DNA from: Aeromonas veronii | Lineage (GTDB): Bacteria; Pseudomonadota; Gammaproteobacteria; Enterobacterales; Aeromonadaceae | Length of the DNA: 64,000 nucleotides | Assembly: GCA_041319085.1 (NCBI GenBank) | Contig: CP101033.1 | Coordinates: 2,754,501 to 2,818,500, forward strand | Direction: 5' to 3' | In this document: positions 19,803-32,615 of the stretch, piece after piece | Layout: each line of letters starts with the position of its first letter | Numbering within the stretch: the first letter of the stretch is position 1 | Program-made: the position numbers and the translations under genes | Notes under the pieces: generated by a model | Told to the model about the DNA's origin: nothing | Seen by the model: only the letters and a program-made list of their open reading frames with translations | The model's database searches: none

Positions 19803-20900
19803 TTAAACCAGCTTCTGGCCGTTACGGACGAAAGCGGGCTTGGTGACCTTCACGGTGACCAGTTTTTTGCGGATCTCCACCTCGGCCAGTTCACCGATAT
19901 CACGAGGCACCCGCGCCAGGGCAATACTGTAGCCCAGGGTGGGGGAGAAAGAGCCGGAGGTGATCACACCTTCCCGCTTCTCACCGTTTGCCGCGGTGAA
20001 GGTGACCGGCATACCGGCACGCAGCACCCCTTTCTCTTCCATCACCAGACCCACCAGCTTGGGCTGGTTACCCGCCGCTTTCTGCGCTTCCAGCACGTCG
20101 CGGCCGATAAAGTGGCGATCACTCGGCTCCCAGGCAATGGTCCAGGCCATGTTGGCAGCGAGCGGAGAGACTGACTCATCCATATCCTGACCGTAGAGGT
20201 TCATCCCTGCTTCGAGGCGCAGGGTATCGCGGGCACCGAGGCCGCAGGGGGCCACCCCGTTATCCAGCAGCGCTTGCCACAGCTCACAGGCTTTCTCTTG
20301 CGGTACCACGATTTCATAACCATCCTCGCCAGTGTACCCAGTGGTGGCGATAAAGAGATCGCCAGCCTGCACGCCGAAGAAGGGTTTCATCCCCACCACG
20401 GCAGTGCGCTGGGCGGCGCTCAGTACGGCGGCGGCCTTGACCTTGGCATTGGGCCCCTGCACCGCTATCATCGCAAGCTCGGGACGCTCGGTCACTGCGA
20501 TATCGAAATCGATGGCGTGATGGCGGATCCATGCCAGATCCTTCTCGCGGGTAGCGGAGTTGACCACCAGCCGGTAAAACGTATCGCCAAGATAATAGGT
20601 GATGAGATCATCGATGACGCCCCCTTCAGGGGTCAGCATGCCGCTGTAGAGCGCCTTGCCGGGGGCAGTGAGTTTGGCCACATCGTTGGCCAGCAGGTGT
20701 TGCAGAAAGGCTTTGACCCGTTCGCCGGTCAAATCGACGATGGTCATGTGGGAAACATCGAACATACCGGCATCGCTGCGCACCGCGTGGTGCTCTTCCA
20801 GCTGGGAGCCGTAGTTGATGGGCATTTCCCAACCGTGGAAGTCCACCATCTTGGCGCCGGCTTCCAGGTGTTTGGGATGCAGTACAGTAGTCTGGATCAT
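19803..20900 (-). CDS. gcvT: Aminomethyltransferase, glycine cleavage T-protein
   Basis: This 365-residue enzyme transfers the methylene group from aminomethyl-GcvH to tetrahydrofolate and releases ammonia (E. coli GcvT: 364). Family motifs are [20 protein letters not shown] near the N-terminus, MFDVSHM and [18 protein letters not shown]. It is the first gene of the operon and has a leader of roughly 150 nt. Together with gcvH and gcvP it makes 5,10-methylene-THF from glycine, linking to serA, purU and fau elsewhere in the window. Confidence 0.97.
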   Translation of the reverse strand: MIQTTVLHPKHLEAGAKMVDFHGWEMPINYGSQLEEHHAVRSDAGMFDVSHMTIVDLTGERVKAFLQHLLANDVAKLTAPGKALYSGMLTPEGGVIDDLITYYLGDTFYRLVVNSATREKDLAWIRHHAIDFDIAVTERPELAMIAVQGPNAKVKAAAVLSAAQRTAVVGMKPFFGVQAGDLFIATTGYTGEDGYEIVVPQEKACELWQALLDNGVAPCGLGARDTLRLEAGMNLYGQDMDESVSPLAANMAWTIAWEPSDRHFIGRDVLEAQKAAGNQPKLVGLVMEEKGVLRAGMPVTFTAANGEKREGVITSGSFSPTLGYSIALARVPRDIGELAEVEIRKKLVTVKVTKPAFVRNGQKLV

Positions 20901-21110
20901 CGCATTCTTTCCTTAGCAAAAAGCCTTTTCGCTTTGGCGACAGCCCTTGCGAACCGTGTCTTCACCCCGGCAGCGCTGCGCCGCAGCGGGAACACGTCAG
21001 ATCACAGGGTGTGGCTCGCTCCTGCCCTTGCCAGGCAAGAGGGATTCCTTGAACGGAGCGGATTATATGACAAGCAGGCGAGCGTGCCGCTCAAAAAAAA
21101 CTAATCCCCT
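20901..21110 (-). promoter_or_regulatory. gcvTHP promoter and structured leader
   Basis: A TATAAT -10 box (plus-strand 21062-21067 reads ATTATA) implies a leader of about 150 nt with GC-rich self-complementary segments. Some Vibrio-type gcvT genes use a glycine riboswitch. I looked for its conserved core sequences and did not find them. GcvA-type or Lrp control is therefore more likely, but the sites are not recognisable by eye. Confidence 0.45.
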
Positions 21111-21245
21111 CCCGTAAAACTGACTCCAGACACTAAGATAAATGCAGTGATAAAAACAGCCATAAGCCGACTCATGCGAGATTAAATTTTGATTTTTACC
21201 GTTTCGTCACAATTTGCAGAAAAACGTTTCGCTCCAGTACAAAAT

Positions 21246-21279
21246 TAAAGGCTGACACCCAAAATGGGTCATCAGCCTT
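21246..21279 (-). terminator. Terminator of ubiI
   Basis: On the minus strand a GGCTGA...TCAGCC stem with an inner ACCCA/TGGGT arm is followed by TTTAATTTTG, 38 bp past the ubiI stop. Confidence 0.75.
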
Positions 21280-21316
21280 GTCGGATTACTTTTGTTGCAA
21301 AAAACAGCGGGTAATA

Positions 21317-22588
21317 TTAGTTTTTTTCACCCTTGGCCTGCATGGCACTGCTCTTGGTCACCGCAACAGCCCAGTCAGGACGGGCCAATGCGGGCAGTTC
21401 GCCCTCCAGCCCCATGGCGGCACGGATCACCCCCTCCTTGAACGGTGTCAGCAGATTGGCCGCGCGCAATCCGACACCCCGCACCAGCTTCTTGAGCGGG
21501 TTGGTGCCGCTGAACAGCCGCTTGAGCCCTTCCATCGCCGCCAGCATGCGAGCCGCTTCGCTCTTGCGCCAACGCTCGTAGCTGCGCAGGTTGGCGAGCA
21601 GGCCGATATCCTCGCCCGCGGCATGATTTTGCAAGATCTGCTCCGCCAGCGCGGCCGCATCCAGCAGGCCAAGGTTGACCCCCTGCCCTGCCAGCGGATG
21701 AATGGTGTGGGCCGCATCTCCCACCAGCACCAGCCGCTCGCGGGCAAAGTCGCGGGCATAGCGGGCGGTGAGCGGAATGGCGCTGCGCGGCCCCTCCACC
21801 TTGCACAGACCGAGGCGGGCATCGAAGGCGGCGGTGAGCTGGCGGTTGAACTGCTCGTCATCACAGGCACAGAGCGCCTCGGCACGGGCCGCAGGCAGCG
21901 ACCAGACGATGGAGCTGAGGTTCTCCTGCCACAACGGCAAAAAGGCGAGCGGGCCATCCGGGGTGAAGATCTGGCGAGCAACAGCTTCATGAGGTTCGGC
22001 GCAGCGCACCGTTGCCACCAGGGCGTGGTGGCCATAATCCCAGCTGGTGAGCGGAATATCGGCCTGACGGCGCACCCAGGAGTGAGCGCCATCGGCAGCC
22101 ACCACCAGTTTGGCCGAGATGGCCTGACCATCTTCAAGAAGCAGCAAGGCGCCCGCCGGGCCGCTCTGCAGGCTCTTGGCTCTGGCGGGGGTCAGCAGCT
22201 GGATATTGCAGGCATCTTCAATCGCCTCAAGCAGCGCCAGCTGGATCACCCGATTCTCGACGATATGGCCGAGGTTGGCCTGACGCAGGCTGGCGGCATC
22301 GAAGTCGATATGGCCGAAACTGTCCTGCTCCCACACCGCCATCTTGTCGTAGGCCTGCAGGCGGCGCGCTTCAATGCCATCCCAGGCGCCGACATGGCGC
22401 AGGATCTGCTGGCTGGCCAGGCTCAGGGCGCTGACCCGGTTGTCGGCCACCTCCCCCAGCTGCGGATCGGGCAGTTGCCCCTCCACCACCAGCACCTTGA
22501 GGGGGCTATGTTTAAGGGCCGCAGCGAGCCCCAGCCCCACCATGCCGCCACCGACAATCACCACATCCACATTTTGCATCTGCATCAT
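21317..22588 (-). CDS. ubiI: 2-polyprenylphenol C5 hydroxylase UbiI (VisC)
   Basis: This 423-residue FAD-dependent monooxygenase of the UbiH/UbiI/UbiF family performs the first ring hydroxylation in ubiquinone synthesis. The N-terminal FAD-binding motif is DVVIVGGGMVGLGLAAAL. The second, ribityl-binding motif is LVLVGDAAHTIHPLAGQG, and a DG motif lies in VVAADGAHSWVR. Synteny (gcvT on one side, ubiH on the other) matches E. coli visC. Three nearby ATGs exist; the exact start could be a few codons later. It probably forms an operon with ubiH upstream, 133 bp away. Confidence 0.93.
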   Translation of the reverse strand: MMQMQNVDVVIVGGGMVGLGLAAALKHSPLKVLVVEGQLPDPQLGEVADNRVSALSLASQQILRHVGAWDGIEARRLQAYDKMAVWEQDSFGHIDFDAASLRQANLGHIVENRVIQLALLEAIEDACNIQLLTPARAKSLQSGPAGALLLLEDGQAISAKLVVAADGAHSWVRRQADIPLTSWDYGHHALVATVRCAEPHEAVARQIFTPDGPLAFLPLWQENLSSIVWSLPAARAEALCACDDEQFNRQLTAAFDARLGLCKVEGPRSAIPLTARYARDFARERLVLVGDAAHTIHPLAGQGVNLGLLDAAALAEQILQNHAAGEDIGLLANLRSYERWRKSEAARMLAAMEGLKRLFSGTNPLKKLVRGVGLRAANLLTPFKEGVIRAAMGLEGELPALARPDWAVAVTKSSAMQAKGEKN

Positions 22589-22721
22589 CTCATCCTTTCA
22601 GGGCTGACCGGCTGGCCAGCGAGGGGACGCCCGCGGGCACTCCCCCTTTGTTCATTATGTTTTGCTCAACGAATGGCGGTCACCATCTTCCGGTCAACAG
22701 GTTCCACTCAACAAGCGCTGG

Positions 22722-23944
22722 CTAGTTGCCGCACACATCGGCAACAAAGCCCAGGGTGCGCGAGGCGAGCGGCGCCTTGAGGCAAGGGAATCGCCCCATC
22801 AGGGTGAGCGCCAGATTGCGCCCCGCCACCAGCGGGTCGTGACCATTGGAGAAGATCTGGGCCAGCGAGGAGGTGAGCCAGACGGTCTGCGCCTGATCGC
22901 GCTGGCGCTGCTGCCAGTAGCCACTCAGCACCTTAAAGCTGCCGATATCCTCCCCCTCTGCCAACGCCTTGGCCACCGCCCCGGTAAGCAGGTCGAGATC
23001 CCGCATCCCGAGGTTGAAGCCCTGTCCGGCGATGGGGTGCAGGGCGTGGGCGGCATTACCGACCAGCACGGTGCGCTGGGCCAGCGGATAGTCGCAGGCG
23101 GTCAGGATCAGCGGATAGACGTGACGCACGCCGCATCGCTCGAAGCGGCCGAGCCGCCAGCCAAAGGCCTGCTGCAGACGAGCAAGAAACGCCGCCTCAT
23201 CGAGGGCCATCAGCTCATCCACCTCATGCAGCCCGACGCTCCATACCAGCGAGGAGAGCCCCTCCTGCATCGGCAGCAGGGCCAGCGGGCCCCCTTCGGT
23301 AAAGCGCTCAAAGGCGCGCCCCTCAGGGTCTTGCGCCGTTTTGACGGTGGCGATGATGGCGTGTTGCTCAAAGTCGTGGCGGGTCACCGGCAACTTGAAG
23401 TGCTGACGTACAAAGGAGTTGCCGCCGTCGGCGGCCACCAGCAAGCGGGTCTCAATCTGTTCACCGCTCTCGAGAGTGAGGGTCACCTTCTCCTCATCGG
23501 GCTCTATCTCGCTCACCCGGGCCGGACAACAGACCCGGATATTGGTGGCGCTCGCCATCGCCCGTTGCAGCTCGTTACCGGCGGACGCCAGCTCGATCAC
23601 CTGACCCAGCGCGGGCAGACCGTATTCGGCAGCCGACAAGCGAGCCTGACCGCAGTGGCCGCGATCCGAGACATGAATCTGGGTAATGGGGGTGCAATGG
23701 GGGCAAACAGCGGCCAGAGACCGCGTCGCAACAGCGCATCACAGGTACCGGCCGAGAGCGCAATGGCGCGGGCGTCGAACCCTGAATGGGTGTGCTGTTC
23801 GGGGACACTCGCCTCCAGCAGCAGGATCTCGAGGGGGGAGCCATCGGATCGAAGCAGGGCCGCCAGCGAGAGCGCCAGCACGGCACCGCTCATTCCACCG
23901 CCGACCAGGGTGACATCGACCTGTCGCACATCAGATTGAGACAT
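22722..23944 (-). pseudogene. ubiH: 2-octaprenyl-6-methoxyphenol hydroxylase UbiH, interrupted by a frameshift
   Basis: The 5' part (from 23944) encodes VDVTLVGGGMSGAVLALSLA, the FAD-binding start of UbiH. It loses homology after LFAPIAPP, where the frame leaves the family. The next frame picks up exactly there, ITQIHVSDRGHCGQARLSAA, and runs to 22722 with the DG motif AADGGNSFVR and VLVGNAAHALHPIAGQG. Adding one base to the run of five G (plus strand 23688-23692; C on the coding strand) restores a single frame of about 407 codons (E. coli UbiH: 392). This may be a real mutation or a homopolymer sequencing error. Everything else in the gene looks intact. Confidence 0.85.
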
Positions 23945-24061
23945 AAGCAGAGAGGAAGAAGTGAAAAAGGTGGCCTCATGCTATCACAAAGCCGCTGACC
24001 GCATGCGAGGTCACCGGCAAAAAACCGGTTGCACCTCACAGGGTTAGCCACAACAGCGCCA

Positions 24062-24088
24062 TAAAAAAGAGCGCCTGTTGGCGCTCTT
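24062..24088 (-). terminator. Terminator of ygfB
   Basis: A GAGCGCC / GGCGCTC stem with a 4-nt loop is followed by TTTTTT on the minus strand, about 35 bp after the ygfB stop. ubiH-ubiI therefore probably have their own promoter. Confidence 0.85.
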
Positions 24089-24122
24089 GCAATAAGGAGG
24101 CTGGCTTGCCCGCAACACTCAA

Positions 24123-24692
24123 TCAATGCAGGGTCGGCGGCGCGCTCGGGGTATCGGGGCGCTTGCCAAACTCTTCGAAGGCCATCATGACCCCCAGTTT
24201 GACGTGTTCGTAGAGCACCAGGAAGGAGGCTTCGTTCTCGTCATCTTCCTGATCGAACTCGGCAGAAACCTGAGTGATGCTGGCGATATCCTGGATCATC
24301 TCCTGCAGCTCTTCCGACGCGCGAGAGAGTTCCTGCTGCACCACGCCGAAACCGGCCAGAAATGCCTGTGACCAGTCCACCAGCGAATCGATGCGCTCAT
24401 CGAGGGGGGCATCATCGCTTGGCAGCAGCAGTTCGACACCTTTTTGGGCCATCAGGCTCTCGACCACACTGTGATAAAGATCGATCATCACCTGGCGCAC
24501 CGGGGCCGGCAGGCCGAAACCGTCGTTCACCAGATCGTTGAAATGGGGCACCCAGCTCTTCTCATCCAGTGCCACGCCACCGCACACCAGACCGCAGATC
24601 ACGCCATGGGCCTCTACAGCCGTCGCCATCAGCTCATGCTGCTCCATCAGGTCGGCCACGGCCGCGTATTTCAGGGGGTTCGTTTTGCTCAT
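24123..24692 (-). CDS. ygfB: UPF0149 family protein YgfB
   Basis: This 189-residue helical protein of the UPF0149/YgfB family is of uncertain function; E. coli YgfB has a known structure. Typical parts are EAHGVICGLVCGG near the N-terminus, DWSQAFLAGFGV and ALVLYEHVK-like C-terminal helices (here FLVLYEHVKLGVMMAFEEFG). The ATG at 24692 was preferred over one five codons earlier because the family starts there. In E. coli pepP follows ygfB; here it does not, and a terminator separates ygfB from ubiH. It is divergent from zapA, as in E. coli. Confidence 0.92.
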   Translation of the reverse strand: MSKTNPLKYAAVADLMEQHELMATAVEAHGVICGLVCGGVALDEKSWVPHFNDLVNDGFGLPAPVRQVMIDLYHSVVESLMAQKGVELLLPSDDAPLDERIDSLVDWSQAFLAGFGVVQQELSRASEELQEMIQDIASITQVSAEFDQEDDENEASFLVLYEHVKLGVMMAFEEFGKRPDTPSAPPTLH

Positions 24693-24865
24693 CGAGGATC
24701 CGCTCAAAGTTCAGGCAAATTTGCAGAATTAATGGTCAGGATCCTAGCATTCTCCCCCCTCCAGAGCTAGCAAGGCCTTGAAACTTCTGCATCTGCGCTA
24801 TATAGTCCCGCCCAGTTGTCCACGTGGATAAAGGCGGAAATCAGCTCCGCCGTATTGAGGAAGGC

Positions 24866-25198
24866 ATGAGCACAGAGGCCGTAGAAATCGTCATTTTGGG
24901 ACGTCCCTACAAGGTATCCTGTCCCTTGGGACAGCAGGATGCCCTGCGCCAGGCCGCCGAGCAGCTGACCGACAAGTTGATCGACCTGCGTCAACGCTCC
25001 AAAGTCTCCAGCAACGAGCAATTGGCTATCATGGCGGCGCTCAATTTCTGTCATGAGCTCTGCCTTGAAAAAGAGAAGAACCACCAATACTCTGAGACCA
25101 TGGACAAGCGGATCAAGATGCTGCAGCGTACCATCGAAGCGGCCCTGATCGAGCACGGACAATATGGTGATGCCAGCGGAGAGGGGCAACAACCCTAA
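24866..25198 (+). CDS. zapA: Cell division protein ZapA
   Basis: This 110-residue coiled-coil protein binds FtsZ and promotes bundling of the Z-ring at the division site. The N-terminal globular part VEIVILGRPYKVSCP is followed by the long helix beginning ALRQAAEQLTDKLIDLRQRS. GAGGAAGG lies just upstream of the ATG at 24866; fourteen earlier in-frame codons are not conserved. The 6S RNA gene follows directly, the zapA-ssrS arrangement conserved in gammaproteobacteria. Confidence 0.95.
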   Translation: MSTEAVEIVILGRPYKVSCPLGQQDALRQAAEQLTDKLIDLRQRSKVSSNEQLAIMAALNFCHELCLEKEKNHQYSETMDKRIKMLQRTIEAALIEHGQYGDASGEGQQP

Positions 25199-25214
25199 TC
25201 GCAAACCGTTTTAA

Positions 25215-25395
25215 AATTCCCTGGGATGTTTGTCAGCCGGTTCAAGTCCCCGAGCCGATAATCATACCCAACAGGGGATCGGCCTTCTGGCTATTGCGCA
25301 TGCTCGGCACGACCGAGAAGCCTGCGGTCAGATTCGATTCCCGCCTTGAACCTACGGTTCAAGGGCCCAAACCGGCAACGGCATCTCGGGGTACC
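25215..25395 (+). ncRNA. ssrS: 6S RNA
   Basis: About 180 nt after zapA match the conserved 6S RNA layout. The 5' end is ATTCCCTGGGATGTT, followed by AGTCCCCGAGCCGATA. The large bubble flank is GCATGCTCGG..CCGAGAAGCCT. Near the 3' end come CCTTGAACC..GGTTCAAGGG and the closing GGCATCTCGGGGT, which pairs with the 5' end. 6S RNA mimics an open promoter and sequesters the sigma-70 holoenzyme in stationary phase. The ends are estimated by alignment from memory with the E. coli RNA and are good to a few bases. In E. coli fau is co-transcribed downstream; here fau is 12 kb away. Confidence 0.95.
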
Positions 25396-25402
25396 AACAG
25401 CA

Positions 25403-25434
25403 AAAGCCCGTCACCTGCGTGACGGGCTTTTTCT
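25403..25434 (+). terminator. Terminator after 6S RNA
   Basis: A perfect 12-bp stem AAAGCCCGTCAC / GTGACGGGCTTT with a CTGC loop and a T run lies 8 bp after the mature 6S RNA end. Confidence 0.9.
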
Positions 25435-25550
25435 TGCCTGTTTGGCTGCCTGGCACAGCCACTCACCGTCCAGACACAACTGAAACATGCCTGGGTGAAC
25501 GACAGTGGCAATCCGCTACTCGTTGATCCCTCTGATGGCGAGGCCCTGCA

Positions 25551-25583
25551 CCTTATGGTGGCCCCCCTTATGGTGGCACCATA
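25551..25583. repeat. Short direct repeat with a small palindrome
   Basis: CCTTATGGTGGC occurs at 25551-25562 and 25566-25577. The second copy runs into the palindrome TATGGT-GGC-ACCATA. It lies in the gap between the 6S RNA terminator and the yaiW terminator. No function is evident. Confidence 0.5.
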
Positions 25584-25631
25584 GCGAGCGGGCTGCGCTC
25601 GCTCCCGACCCGGATGCGCTCGACCCAGACA

Positions 25632-25657
25632 ATAAAGGGCGGCGGGCGGCCGCCTTG
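25632..25657 (-). terminator. Terminator of yaiW
   Basis: A GGCGGC / GCCGCC stem on the minus strand is followed by CTTTATTG, 13 bp after the yaiW stop. Confidence 0.6.
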
Positions 25658-25669
25658 GTCATTACTCGC

Positions 25670-26836
25670 TTAGCGAATGGCTGCCATCTGCCGCACGCAA
25701 CGCTGCTCTCTCTCATCCACCCGCTTGGCAAACCAGGCCGTGGTGAGGTTACGGGTGATTTTCGGACTCTTCAGCTGAATGCCGGGCAGGATGGCGCGGG
25801 GTTGCCGCTTGCCCGCTTGCTTGTCAGCCAAGGTAAAGATGCGATGGTAAAGGTCGGTCTCGGCAAACTCGGCGGTATCCCCTTTGCGCAGGCTCTGGGT
25901 GATCGCCTGTTTGCTCATATTGATCCGGCTGGCGAGGGAGTAAATAGCAAGCTCGGTGTTGCCAGGCTGGTCGCTATCATAGCGGATCACGTCCCCATCC
26001 AGCGCCAGATTTTTGCCACTCAAACGGCTAACTGCGGCCTGAAAAGCGGCGTTACGACTAGCGTACCAGCCAGCGTTGAAGTCGGCAAAGCGGTAGAGGG
26101 TATCCGGGTAGTCGACGGGATAACCAAAGATATGTTTGGTACCAAACCAGATGCCACCGCGGCGAGTAAAGACTTCGTGGCGAATCGAGTCCTTGATGGG
26201 ATAGGGGTAACCGCGAGCGTTGGCCTCGGCAAAGGCGATACTCACCTGCATCGGACCACCGGTATGTACCGGGTTGAGGTTGCCAAACAGTGTCTTGCCC
26301 ATCGGCAACATGCTGATCATGTCTTCGAAAATTTCGCTCATCTCCCGCTCGGTTCGCAATCTGTCGATGCGCTCGGCGTAACTCTTGCCACTGGGAGAGT
26401 CGATGGAGAGCGCGGCCCGCACCATAAACTCGGGGATCAGCAGCTTGGCCGCCCGTGAGTTGATCTCTTTCCAGGCGATCTTGCCAAGGCCCGGCACCAC
26501 GGGGTCAGCCTGATAGGTGGCCTCCTGCTCTGCCACCGCCAGCACACTGCAGACGTTATGGTCGCTGACTGTCAGCCCTTGGGTGATGAGCGCCGTCACC
26601 ACGTCATTGGCCCACCCCTGTTTGTCGATCACCTGACGGGGCAAAAAGCGCACGATGCGGCTCTTCATATCCGCCGGTTTGCGCGGCTGCATGGCAGGCG
26701 GTGTTTTGGGGGGGCTCACGCTCGCCCCTTTGGTCGGTGCGGAGGCGGGATCACTGGCACAACCTGCCAGCAGCAAGGAGAGCAGCAGTGGCAGTGTGGG
26801 TATTGCAGAGAAAACAGAGCGGCGAGAAAAGGTCAT
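25670..26836 (-). CDS. yaiW: Outer-membrane lipoprotein YaiW (DUF1615)
   Basis: This 388-residue lipoprotein has a type II signal peptide (LLLSLLLAGCASDP). It matches E. coli YaiW along its length: NVCSVLAVAEQEATYQADP, LNPVHTGGPMQVSIAFAE, YRFADFNAGWYASRNAAFQ and SPKITRNLTTAWFAKRVDE. E. coli YaiW is surface-exposed and takes part in uptake of proline-rich antimicrobial peptides; its native role is unclear. The lysozyme-like EQEATYQADP stretch hints at a peptidoglycan-related fold, which is inference. The ATG at 26836 puts the lipobox at a normal distance. It is divergent from the desaturase gene. Confidence 0.93.
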   Translation of the reverse strand: MTFSRRSVFSAIPTLPLLLSLLLAGCASDPASAPTKGASVSPPKTPPAMQPRKPADMKSRIVRFLPRQVIDKQGWANDVVTALITQGLTVSDHNVCSVLAVAEQEATYQADPVVPGLGKIAWKEINSRAAKLLIPEFMVRAALSIDSPSGKSYAERIDRLRTEREMSEIFEDMISMLPMGKTLFGNLNPVHTGGPMQVSIAFAEANARGYPYPIKDSIRHEVFTRRGGIWFGTKHIFGYPVDYPDTLYRFADFNAGWYASRNAAFQAAVSRLSGKNLALDGDVIRYDSDQPGNTELAIYSLASRINMSKQAITQSLRKGDTAEFAETDLYHRIFTLADKQAGKRQPRAILPGIQLKSPKITRNLTTAWFAKRVDEREQRCVRQMAAIR

Positions 26837-27047
26837 CAACGTATCCGGTACAAGGGCTGGAAGCAGACCCGCCCAACGGCGGGCGCACACATGGTCTTGC
26901 ATTGTAGAGGATTGGTCCACTTGGCTAAAGTCCCATACGCTGCCCCCCTTACCAAGCCGGACAGGTACGGCCGAAGCTTGGGATGACGCGCTCACGGGCG
27001 AGGGGCTTTAATCGAGAGTGATTTGTATTTAGAATGCCGCAGCCAGG

Positions 27048-28109
27048 ATGCTCACGGTATGGATACCCATGAATACTGATTCACTTGCTCTTCTCTTCCC
27101 TCACCTGCAACTGTGGCTGATCACGCCACTGCGGGAGTGCCTGACCGGACTGTTTGACTTCAACGGACGGCTGGGCGCCCCATTTCTGCTGATATCGGGT
27201 ACGGTCGCTTATCTTCTTTATCGCTATCGCCGCCGCCAAGGGGATCCCGCAGCACGCAACTTTGCCGGTTTTCTCGGTGGCAGAGCTATCTGGCTGCACC
27301 CTTCTGCCCTGCTCGACTACCAATACTATCTGGTGCGGGCCCTGCTGCATGTGGCCCTGCTGGTCCCCATCCTGACCCTGCTCCATCCCTGGCTGTTGCA
27401 GGCGGACAATATCACGTCGGCACTCACACGGCTGTGGGGGGAGCGCCCGCGCTTGGCAGAGGCGAGCTGGCTAATGATGTTGTATGGCCTCGGAGTTTTT
27501 CTGGTCAGCGACTTCGCCCATTACTGGCTACACCGCGCCTTTCACAGTCGCTGGCTATGGGAATTTCACAAGGTTCATCACAGCGCCACCGTGATGGTGC
27601 CGCCCACCGCCAGCCGCATTCATCTGGTGGAAAAGCTCTCTGAAATCGTGATCAAGGGGAGCGCACTCGCCCTCTACTCCGGCGCTTTCTACTGGTTGTG
27701 CGGCGACTCCGTGCGCCCCTACACCCTGTTTGGCGTGGGCTATCTGGTGCTGATCTTCAACTCGCTGGCCGCCAATTTGCGCCATAGCCATATCTGGCTA
27801 TCGTTTGGCCCGCGGCTGGAGCATATCTTCAACAGCCCGGCCCAGCACCAGATCCACCACAGCCGGGATCCCCGCCACTTCAACCACAACTTCGGCACCA
27901 ATCTCTCCATCTGGGACTGGTGGTTTGGCACTCTTTACGTGACCAGCAGCCAGCCAGAACCACTCTCATTCGGCGTAGGGCCCAAGGACAATGTGCACTA
28001 CAGCCGCCTGAGCGCGTTGATCCTGCGTCCCTTCCTGGTCACGGCGCGCAAGCTCTGGTACGCCCTGCCCCGTCCTCGCAGCCGTAAACCGCAGCCGGAT
28101 TTAAAGTAG
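27048..28109 (+). CDS. Sterol desaturase / fatty acid hydroxylase superfamily protein
   Basis: This 353-residue integral membrane protein belongs to the fatty-acid-hydroxylase superfamily of di-iron enzymes. The histidine boxes are present: HYWLHR, EFHKVHHSA, HQIHHSRDPRHFNHN. Four or more hydrophobic segments surround them. The substrate cannot be deduced; bacterial members act on fatty acids, sterol-like lipids or carotenoids. The start at 27048 has a weak AGCCAGG site, and ATGs at 27060 and 27069 are alternatives. It is single and flanked by yaiW (divergent) and carB (convergent). Confidence 0.85.
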   Translation: MLTVWIPMNTDSLALLFPHLQLWLITPLRECLTGLFDFNGRLGAPFLLISGTVAYLLYRYRRRQGDPAARNFAGFLGGRAIWLHPSALLDYQYYLVRALLHVALLVPILTLLHPWLLQADNITSALTRLWGERPRLAEASWLMMLYGLGVFLVSDFAHYWLHRAFHSRWLWEFHKVHHSATVMVPPTASRIHLVEKLSEIVIKGSALALYSGAFYWLCGDSVRPYTLFGVGYLVLIFNSLAANLRHSHIWLSFGPRLEHIFNSPAQHQIHHSRDPRHFNHNFGTNLSIWDWWFGTLYVTSSQPEPLSFGVGPKDNVHYSRLSALILRPFLVTARKLWYALPRPRSRKPQPDLK

Positions 28110-28163
28110 TCACGCTCTTCGCTCGCATGAACATGGCCCCCACAGAGCCAAACCGGTCGTCAT

Positions 28164-28196
28164 AAAAAAGCCCCCCGCCATCGCTGGCGGGGGGCT
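28164..28196 (-). terminator. Terminator of carAB
   Basis: A 13-bp GC-rich stem (AAGCCCCCCGCCA and complement) with a TCGC loop is followed on the minus strand by TTTTTTATG. It lies 42 bp after the carB stop. Confidence 0.9.
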
Positions 28197-28237
28197 TGTC
28201 ACATATGCGAGTCGAGTGTGGCTTGCTCGCAGAGTAG

Positions 28238-31462
<3,225 letters not shown>

Positions 31463-31478
31463 GGCTTCTCTTTTCCTC

Positions 31479-32615
31479 TTAAGCGCGATACTGCTTGATC
31501 AATTCAATAAAGTGGTCAAAGAGACCGGCACAATCGTGCGGGCCCGGGCTCGCTTCGGGGTGACCCTGGAAGCTGAAGGCCGGACGGTCGGTGCGATGGA
31601 TGCCCTGCAGGGAGCCATCAAACAGGGAGACGTGGGTGGCGCGCAGGCAATCCGGCAGGCTGTTCTCGTCTACCGCAAAACCGTGGTTCTGGGCGGTGAT
31701 CATCACTGTGTTGTCGTCGAGGCTCTTCACCGGGTGGTTGGCGCCGTGGTGGCCAAACTTCATCTTGACGGTCTTGGCACCGGAGGCCAGACCCAGCAGC
31801 TGGTGACCCAGACAGATGCCGAACACCGGCGTGTTGGTATTAAGGAAAGCCTTGATGGCCTCGATGGCGTAGTCGCACGGCTCGGGGTCGCCAGGGCCGT
31901 TGGAGAGGAAGATGCCATCCGGGTTCATCGCCAGTACTTCGGCGGCCGGGGTCTTGGCGGGCACTACGGTCAGGCGGCAACCACGGTCAACCAGCATCCG
32001 CAGGATGTTGCGCTTGACGCCGAAGTCATAGGCCACCACGTGATATTTCAGCTGGTCGGCATCCGGGGTGACGTGCCCCTTGCCAAGCTGCCAGCTCCCG
32101 GTCGTCCAGTTGTACGCCTCATCAACAGTGACCTCTTTGGCCAAGTCCATCCCCTTCAGACCGGGGAAGGCGCGAGCCTGTTCGAGGGCATAAGCTTCAT
32201 CGACCTTTTTCCCGGCCAGAATGCAGCCAGCCTGAGCGCCTTTCTCGCGCAGGATGCGGGTCAGTTTACGGGTGTCGATGTCGGCGATGCCAACGATGTT
32301 GTGAGACTTGAGGTATTCGGAGAGGGATTGCTGATTGCGGAAATTGGAGGCAAGTATCGGAAGGTCCCGGATGATCAATCCCTGAGCATGGATCTGACTG
32401 GACTCTTCATCTTCGCTGTTGGTGCCGGTGTTGCCTATATGGGGGTAAGTGAGGGTGACTATCTGACGGGAATAAGAGGGATCGGTGAGGATTTCCTGAT
32501 AGCCCGTCATCGACGTATTGAAAACCACTTCACCAACGGAACATCCCTCGGCGCCTATCGACACGCCTTTGAATACAGTTCCATCTTCCAGCACTAGCAA
32601 TGCAGTGTGATTCAA
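31479..32615 (-). CDS. carA: Carbamoyl phosphate synthetase small subunit
   Basis: This 378-residue class I glutamine amidotransferase subunit supplies ammonia to CarB. The catalytic cysteine lies in [14 protein letters not shown], and the partner histidine/glutamate in [13 protein letters not shown]. The N-terminus [20 protein letters not shown] is typical. It is first in carAB. A promoter and candidate ARG box lie 110-170 bp upstream. In many relatives dapB precedes carA directly; here an IS4-family element and AT-rich DNA lie between them. Confidence 0.98.
   Translation of the reverse strand: MNHTALLVLEDGTVFKGVSIGAEGCSVGEVVFNTSMTGYQEILTDPSYSRQIVTLTYPHIGNTGTNSEDEESSQIHAQGLIIRDLPILASNFRNQQSLSEYLKSHNIVGIADIDTRKLTRILREKGAQAGCILAGKKVDEAYALEQARAFPGLKGMDLAKEVTVDEAYNWTTGSWQLGKGHVTPDADQLKYHVVAYDFGVKRNILRMLVDRGCRLTVVPAKTPAAEVLAMNPDGIFLSNGPGDPEPCDYAIEAIKAFLNTNTPVFGICLGHQLLGLASGAKTVKMKFGHHGANHPVKSLDDNTVMITAQNHGFAVDENSLPDCLRATHVSLFDGSLQGIHRTDRPAFSFQGHPEASPGPHDCAGLFDHFIELIKQYRA

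Noticed and set aside
20901..21110. Glycine riboswitch before gcvT
   Set aside because: Looked for because of synteny with riboswitch-bearing relatives. The conserved core was not recognisable by eye; a covariance search is still needed.
25505..26458. 317-codon open frame on the plus strand
   Set aside because: It overlaps yaiW antisense, and yaiW is a convincing lipoprotein match.
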